Part shown: positions 59,700 through 64,000 of the stretch, in pieces
Numbering within the stretch: the stretch's first letter is position 1
How the letters are laid out: every line of letters begins with the position of its first letter
Source: Xanthobacteraceae bacterium
Lineage (GTDB): Bacteria > Pseudomonadota > Alphaproteobacteria > Rhizobiales > Xanthobacteraceae
Direction of reading: 5' to 3'
NCBI GenBank assembly: GCA_019454205.1
Contig: CP075369.1
Coordinates: 1-64,000 of the forward strand
Length of the DNA stretch: 64,000 nucleotides
Translations under genes and position numbers: made by a program
The notes under the pieces: generated by a model
The model's input: only the letters and a program-made list of their open reading frames with translations
What the model was told of the DNA's origin: nothing
Databases searched by the model: none

Positions 59700-61525
59700 G
59701 CGCGCTCCTGTCCCCAGTCGCCGAGATAGGCTTCGCGCACGGCCGCATTCGCGCGGATTTCCTGCGGCGTACCATGCGCGAGCAGCTTCCCTTCCACCAG
59801 CACGGTGAGGGTATCGGCGGCGGTGAAGATCGCATCCATGTCGTGCTCGATCAGCACGATGGTGTGGTCGGCGCTGAGTTCGCGCAGCAGCGACGTGACA
59901 CGGCCGGTTTCTTCCGGCCCCATCCCGGCGAGCGGCTCGTCGAGCAGCAGGAGTTTCGCGCCCGACGCAATCAGCATGGCGATCTCCAATTGCCGCTGTT
60001 CGCCGTGGCTGAGGTTCGACGCGCGAATATCGGCGCGTTCTTCCGCAATGCCCGCAGCGCGCAGCGCGCGGCTTACCGCAATTTCGTTTTCCGTCCGCGC
60101 ATGATCGCGAAGCTGGAACAGGTCCGGCTTCCTCGCCTGCGCCGCGAGCATGCAGTTCTCGCGCGCGGTAAAGGCAAGGATGACGTTGGTGCGCTGGTAC
60201 GAACGGCCAAGACCGCGCCGGGCAATGGCATAGTTCGGCTTCGCGCCGATTTCCTCGCCTTCGAGGCGGATGTTGCCTTCGGTCGGCTTCAGCGCGCCGG
60301 ACAGGAGATTGATGAATGTGGTCTTGCCTGCGCCGTTCGGCCCGATGATGCCGTGCACCTTGTTCGGCGCGAATTTCACGCTGACGCCGTTCACCGCGAC
60401 CAGCCCGCCGAATGCGCGGGAAAGTTTCTCCACTTCGAGCGACATTGCGGGCGCGGGTTTGTGCGCTTCCTTCGCTACGCTGCCGCCGGCGTTCCGTGCG
60501 GGTTTCGGCGGAAACAGCCGCTCCAGAAATCCGGCGATGCCGCGCGGCGCCGAGAGCACGGCGGCGATCAGGAACAGGCCCATAGCAATCGGCCAGTGCG
60601 CGGCGACTTTACTGCCGAGAAACTTCCCCCATTCCGGACCGGCGAACATCGAGAGGAAAGCGTTGATCTGGCTGGCGCTCTTGAGAAAGTCCTGTGCGAG
60701 CGAATAGATGATTGCGCCCAGCACCGGCCCGAACAGCGTGCCGACGCCGCCCAGCACCACCATCATGATCGCAAGGCCGGACTCGTGCCACTCCAGCAGT
60801 TGCGGCGGCACGTAGCCGTCGATCGCAGCGAACAGCACGCCCGCAAAACCGGCGAAGGTGCCCGCGATGGTGAAACTCGCGAGCTTGTAGGCGTAGGTGT
60901 TGAAGCCGAGCGCACCCATGCGCTGCTCGTTGTGGCGGATGCCTTGCAACACGCGGCCGAACGGCGAGCGCGCCAGCCATAGCAACAGCAGATAGGAGAC
61001 AATCAGCGCGGCGAAGCAGAAGTAGAACAGCGCGTTGCGGTTCGAGAAGTTGAGAAACGTCTGCCCCGCGAGCGAGAGCACCGGGCGCACGTTGATATAG
61101 GCGCCGTCGGAACCGCCCGCGATTTTGGTGTCGTGGAACAGCGAATAGAACATCTGCCCAAAGGCGAGCGTCACCATGATGAAGTAGAAGCCGCGCGTCA
61201 GCACGGCGACTGCGCCGACGATCAATGCGGTTACGCCCGCGAGCAACGCGGCGGCGGGGAAAATCCAGAGGCCATTACCGCCCGCGGAAACCGGCGAGAA
61301 GAAATAAAGCGCATAGGCGCCGATGCCGAAGAACATCGCGTGCCCGAAGCTGACCAGACCGGTAATCCCGATCAGGAGATCGAGGCTCATCACAAAGATG
61401 CCGAACACCATGATCTTGGTGATGAATTTCAGCGCGAACGTGCTGCCGAATAACGGCAACGCCAGCGCGTAGGCCGCGAGCGCGATCAGGAACAGCGTGA
61501 TGGCGAGCGAAGGGCGCGCGAGCAT
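59696..61525 (-). CDS. Fused ABC permease and ATP-binding protein (LivM-LivG)
   Basis: 609 residues. The first ~330 are a LivM permease (I-G-I-T-G-L-V-S-F-G-H-A-M-F-F-G-I-G-A, coupling loop I-R-H-N-E-Q-R-M-G-A-L-G), then a short linker, then a LivG ATPase (about 365-609): G-P-N-G-A-G-K-T-T, S-Y-Q-R-T-N-V, L-S-H-G-E-Q-R-Q-L-E-I-A, L-L-L-D-E-P-L-A-G-M-G and I-E-H-D-M-D. Such fusions are known in proteobacterial aromatic-acid transporters. The ATG directly follows the LivH stop. Confidence 0.92.
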   Translation of the reverse strand: MLARPSLAITLFLIALAAYALALPLFGSTFALKFITKIMVFGIFVMSLDLLIGITGLVSFGHAMFFGIGAYALYFFSPVSAGGNGLWIFPAAALLAGVTALIVGAVAVLTRGFYFIMVTLAFGQMFYSLFHDTKIAGGSDGAYINVRPVLSLAGQTFLNFSNRNALFYFCFAALIVSYLLLLWLARSPFGRVLQGIRHNEQRMGALGFNTYAYKLASFTIAGTFAGFAGVLFAAIDGYVPPQLLEWHESGLAIMMVVLGGVGTLFGPVLGAIIYSLAQDFLKSASQINAFLSMFAGPEWGKFLGSKVAAHWPIAMGLFLIAAVLSAPRGIAGFLERLFPPKPARNAGGSVAKEAHKPAPAMSLEVEKLSRAFGGLVAVNGVSVKFAPNKVHGIIGPNGAGKTTFINLLSGALKPTEGNIRLEGEEIGAKPNYAIARRGLGRSYQRTNVILAFTARENCMLAAQARKPDLFQLRDHARTENEIAVSRALRAAGIAEERADIRASNLSHGEQRQLEIAMLIASGAKLLLLDEPLAGMGPEETGRVTSLLRELSADHTIVLIEHDMDAIFTAADTLTVLVEGKLLAHGTPQEIRANAAVREAYLGDWGQERA

Positions 61526-62389
61526 CTAGGCCGTCCGTCCGAACAGGCCGCCGGGGCGCAAAATCAGGATCGCCGCCATCAGCGCGTAGATCATACTGGC
61601 GGAGAACGCGGGCAGGAATACCTTGCCGAGCGCGTCCGCCACGCCGATCAGCAACGCGCCGACGAATGCGCCCTTCACGCTGCCGATCCCGCCGATCACC
61701 ACGACGACGAAAGAGACGATCAGCACCGGTTCGCCGATACCCGGATAGGCGCTCTCCAGAGGCGAAGCGATGATGCCGGCGGTGGCGGCGAGCGCCGCGC
61801 CCGCGGCGAACACGAACCGAAACAGAAGACGTGAGTCGATGCCGAGCGTCTCCACCATCTCGCGGTTCGATTCGCCCGCGCGGATGATGCGGCCGACGCG
61901 CGTTTTCTGGATCACGAACATCATCGCCAGCGCCAGCGCGACGCAGAGTGCGGCGACCGCGATCCGGTACACCGGATAGTTCTGCACCGACGAGATCGGG
62001 ATGCTCCACGCCAGATAGGAGGGCGTTGGCACGCTCAACGGGTGGCTGCCCCACACGATCTTCTGCACTTCGTTGAAAATAAGAATGAGCGCGAAGGTGA
62101 GCAGCACCTGTTGCAGGTGGTCGCGGTCATAGAGATGACGGATGAACAGCCACTCGATCAGCATGCCGAACAGGAAAGCGAGCGGTACGCCGAGCGCGAG
62201 CGAGAGGAAAATATCACCCGTCGCGGCGGTGAGCGTCACCGCGCAATAGGCGCCTAACATGTAGAAGGAGCCGTGCGAGAGGTTGATGACGCCCATGATG
62301 CCGAACACGAGCGTCAGCCCGCTGGCGGCGAGGAAAATCAGCAGCCCGTACTGAATTCCGTTCAGAAGCTGAATCAGAAACAGTTCCAT
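61526..62389 (-). CDS. ABC transporter permease (LivH family)
   Basis: 287 residues from the ATG at 62389, starting E-L-F-L-I-Q-L-L-N-G-I-Q-Y-G as the family does. Motifs L-T-L-V-F-G-I-M-G-V-I-N-L-S-H-G-S-F-Y-M-L-G-A and V-V-V-I-G-G-I-G-S-V-K-G-A. A longer frame upstream runs through the hairpin of the intergenic region and is rejected. Confidence 0.92.
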   Translation of the reverse strand: MELFLIQLLNGIQYGLLIFLAASGLTLVFGIMGVINLSHGSFYMLGAYCAVTLTAATGDIFLSLALGVPLAFLFGMLIEWLFIRHLYDRDHLQQVLLTFALILIFNEVQKIVWGSHPLSVPTPSYLAWSIPISSVQNYPVYRIAVAALCVALALAMMFVIQKTRVGRIIRAGESNREMVETLGIDSRLLFRFVFAAGAALAATAGIIASPLESAYPGIGEPVLIVSFVVVVIGGIGSVKGAFVGALLIGVADALGKVFLPAFSASMIYALMAAILILRPGGLFGRTA

Positions 62390-62416
62390 GAATCCAGCGC
62401 CCCCTCGCTGGAAGCG

Positions 62417-62445
62417 GCAAGCGGGGGCTTTTGGCCCCCGCTTGC
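62417..62445 (-). other. 12-bp GC-rich hairpin between binding-protein and LivH genes
   Basis: GCAAGCGGGGGC paired with GCCCCCGCTTGC around a five-base loop, 19 bases after the binding-protein stop on the minus strand. A few T residues lie in the loop, not after the stem. Confidence 0.75.
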
Positions 62446-62464
62446 GCAATCTGAACGCCGGCGA

Positions 62465-63661
62465 TCAGGCGATCGAGCAGCCTGCCGTCGAGTCGGAAAC
62501 GTCGGTCGCGGCGACCTTGATGAACTTGTTCTCGCCGCCCTTCAATTCGCGCAGGTAGAAGTTCTGGATCGGGTTCTGCGAAGCGGAGAGCTTGAACGGC
62601 CCGCGCGGGCTTTTGAACGAAGCGCCGCGCATCGCCTTGTAGAGATCGTCCTTCTTTGCGACGTCGCCGCCGACCGCCTTCAGGCCGATGTCGAGCAGTT
62701 GCGTCGTGTCCCAGCCCTGCACCGCGTAGACGTCCGGGAAGATCTTGAACGCGCCGTTATAGTCCTCGCGGAATTTCTTGTTCTCCGCGTTGTCGAGCGA
62801 GTCGACGTAATGCAGCGCGGTCTTCACGCCGTCGCCGTCCGCGCCGGCTGCCTTCTCGACGCCGTCGGTGAGGAAGCCCGGACCCCAGAGCTGGATCGAG
62901 TTCTTCAGGCCCGCGGCCGAGAAGTCCTTGATATATTTCAGCGCGCCCGCGCCCGCGTAGAATGAATACACCGCTTCCGGTTTCAGCGAGGCGATCTCGG
63001 TGATGCCGGCCTGGAATTCGACGTTCGGGAACGGCAGGCCCAGTTCCTTGATGATCTTGCCGCCGCCCTTGGTGAAGGCTTCCTTGAAACCTTCGACCGA
63101 CTCGTCGCCCGCGGCATATTTCCAGGTGTAGGTGACGACTGACTTGATGCCGGCTTCCAGCATGGCAAGGCCGGTCGCATAGCCGACCTGGCTGTTGCCG
63201 AACGAAGTGCGGAAGATGTTCTTCGCGCATTGCGCGCGCGTCAGCGCATTCGCGCCCGCGTTCGGGATCAGCGTCGGGATTTCAGCTTCGCGTGCGAGTT
63301 TCGCCATCGCCATCGCGACGCCGGAGTGAACGGTGCCGACCAGCACGTCCACCTTCTCGCCCTGAATCAGCTTGGTGGTGAGTTCGGTCGCCTTCGGCGG
63401 CGCGGACTCGTCGTCGAGCTTCACGAATTCGATCTTGCGTCCGGCGAGGCTGCCGCCCTGCTGCTTTACGTACAATTCCATGGCGTTCGTGATTGCAACG
63501 CCGAGTGCCGCGAAGGTACCGCTGTAGGGCAGGAGCAGGCCGACTTTCAGCGGCGCGCCTTGCGCGATGGCGGGGCGTGCAAACGGCAGTGCGGCGACCG
63601 CCGCGCTCGCGCCTGCGAGTTTCAGAATCTTACGACGAGACAGCTTCGGACTGCGCGGCAT
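62465..63661 (-). CDS. ABC transporter periplasmic binding protein (Peripla_BP_6) with Tat signal
   Basis: 398 residues from the ATG at 63661. Twin-arginine signal L-S-R-R-K-I-L-K-L (8-16), hydrophobic stretch and A-I-A-Q cleavage near 33. The mature part starts L-K-V-G-L-L-L-P-Y-S-G-T-F-A-A-L-G and has V-G-T-V-H-S-G-V-A-M-A. Binding proteins of this type beside box genes are usually assigned to benzoate or related aromatic acids; the ligand here is not shown by sequence. It is first in the operon with LivH, fused LivM-LivG and LivF. Confidence 0.92.
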   Translation of the reverse strand: MPRSPKLSRRKILKLAGASAAVAALPFARPAIAQGAPLKVGLLLPYSGTFAALGVAITNAMELYVKQQGGSLAGRKIEFVKLDDESAPPKATELTTKLIQGEKVDVLVGTVHSGVAMAMAKLAREAEIPTLIPNAGANALTRAQCAKNIFRTSFGNSQVGYATGLAMLEAGIKSVVTYTWKYAAGDESVEGFKEAFTKGGGKIIKELGLPFPNVEFQAGITEIASLKPEAVYSFYAGAGALKYIKDFSAAGLKNSIQLWGPGFLTDGVEKAAGADGDGVKTALHYVDSLDNAENKKFREDYNGAFKIFPDVYAVQGWDTTQLLDIGLKAVGGDVAKKDDLYKAMRGASFKSPRGPFKLSASQNPIQNFYLRELKGGENKFIKVAATDVSDSTAGCSIA

Positions 63662-64000
63662 GACGTTCTCTCCCTGTCTGGCGATGGCTGCGTGGTTGCG
63701 CCGGTGCGGCCCACGTCGTTTCCCCGATCCCAGCTTCAGGAAGTATATGGCAGGTTGGCCGCCCGGCAAGCCGCTTTTGGAGCGATTCGAACCAGGAAAA
63801 TCGTTCGCAGCCGCAAACTACTGCAGATTTACCGTGGAGTTTGAGCCGCTTGCCGCTTTGCTACCTATATGTATTATATTTCATAACGACGGTAGAGGCT
63901 TCTGTCGCTGACCGCAGCGATTGTAATGTCAAATAACCATCGACAATTTCGCTGGCCACAGCGCAAACTGCAAAAAAATATTCCGAGGGAGGAAAACAAT
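63662..64000. promoter_or_regulatory. Intergenic region with divergent promoters; next gene starts at the window end
   Basis: About 340 bases without a gene. An AT-rich stretch at 63866-63886 contains TATG-N10-CATA, a possible operator. At 63986-63993 GAGGGAGG is a strong ribosome-binding site, and the window ends in AAAACAAT, so a plus-strand gene very probably begins with ATG at 63999. It would diverge from the transporter operon. Nothing of its protein is visible. Confidence 0.5.

Noticed and set aside
1..64000. CRISPR arrays, insertion sequences, tRNA or rRNA genes
   Set aside because: No regularly spaced repeats, transposase motifs or inverted-repeat ends, and no tRNA- or rRNA-like sequence were noticed on reading.

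Overview
GC-rich DNA, tightly packed genes and the set of gene families (NasT/NasS, Urt transporter, Box aerobic benzoate pathway with BoxR, CutL-type molybdenum hydroxylases, many Liv-type ABC transporters) point to an alphaproteobacterium of the Hyphomicrobiales (Bradyrhizobium/Xanthobacteraceae-like soil bacterium). This is an inference from gene content; no rRNA or tRNA gene is present in the window. About 56 protein genes are described, two of them broken.

Layout. 1-2.9 kb: end of a type I restriction subunit HsdR, translationally coupled to an Mrr-type restriction endonuclease. 3.0-4.6 kb: an Rrf2 regulator and a scar where an APS kinase gene (minus strand) and an ABC solute-binding gene (plus strand) have both lost their 5' ends and meet head to head near 3,840. 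4.6-17.2 kb: a catabolic island for an unidentified, probably aromatic or N-heterocyclic, compound. It holds a complete Liv-type transporter, a PcaD-like hydrolase, a NIPSNAP protein, a GntR regulator, a hydrolase of the 2,6-dihydroxypseudooxynicotine hydrolase type, a three-subunit molybdenum hydroxylase and an SDR dehydrogenase. The same 17-base operator-like sequence lies in both divergent promoter regions. 17.25-27.9 kb: urea use, with urea carboxylase and a lone allophanate-hydrolase C-terminal domain on the minus strand and urtABCDE on the plus strand. The two units diverge from an intergenic region carrying two opposed sigma-54 promoters.

28-42.3 kb: nitrate assimilation. nasT-nasS are followed by a leader with an NtrC-like site, a sigma-54-like promoter, two hairpins and an overlapping terminator, then nrtABD, a single-domain haemoglobin, an FAD oxidoreductase, nirA, a CysJ-like reductase with an Fe-S motif, nasA and cysG, almost all coupled by overlaps. 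42.4-45.5 kb: a PsiF-like small protein, an MsbA-like exporter and a fumarylacetoacetase-family hydrolase. 45.6-63.7 kb: benzoate use by the epoxide (Box) route, with boxCBA, a hydrolase, benzoate-CoA ligase and boxR, flanked on each side by a complete Liv-type transporter. A cluster of TGCA repeats, the BoxR operator type, precedes boxC.

The unifying theme is nitrogen scavenging and aromatic catabolism. The strongest regulatory reading is that urea carboxylase, urea uptake and nitrate assimilation each have a sigma-54-type promoter, with nitrate assimilation additionally gated by NasT antitermination. Another recurring pattern is a strong GC-rich hairpin just downstream of every intact transporter solute-binding gene. 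The least explained block is the 4.6-17.2 kb island.
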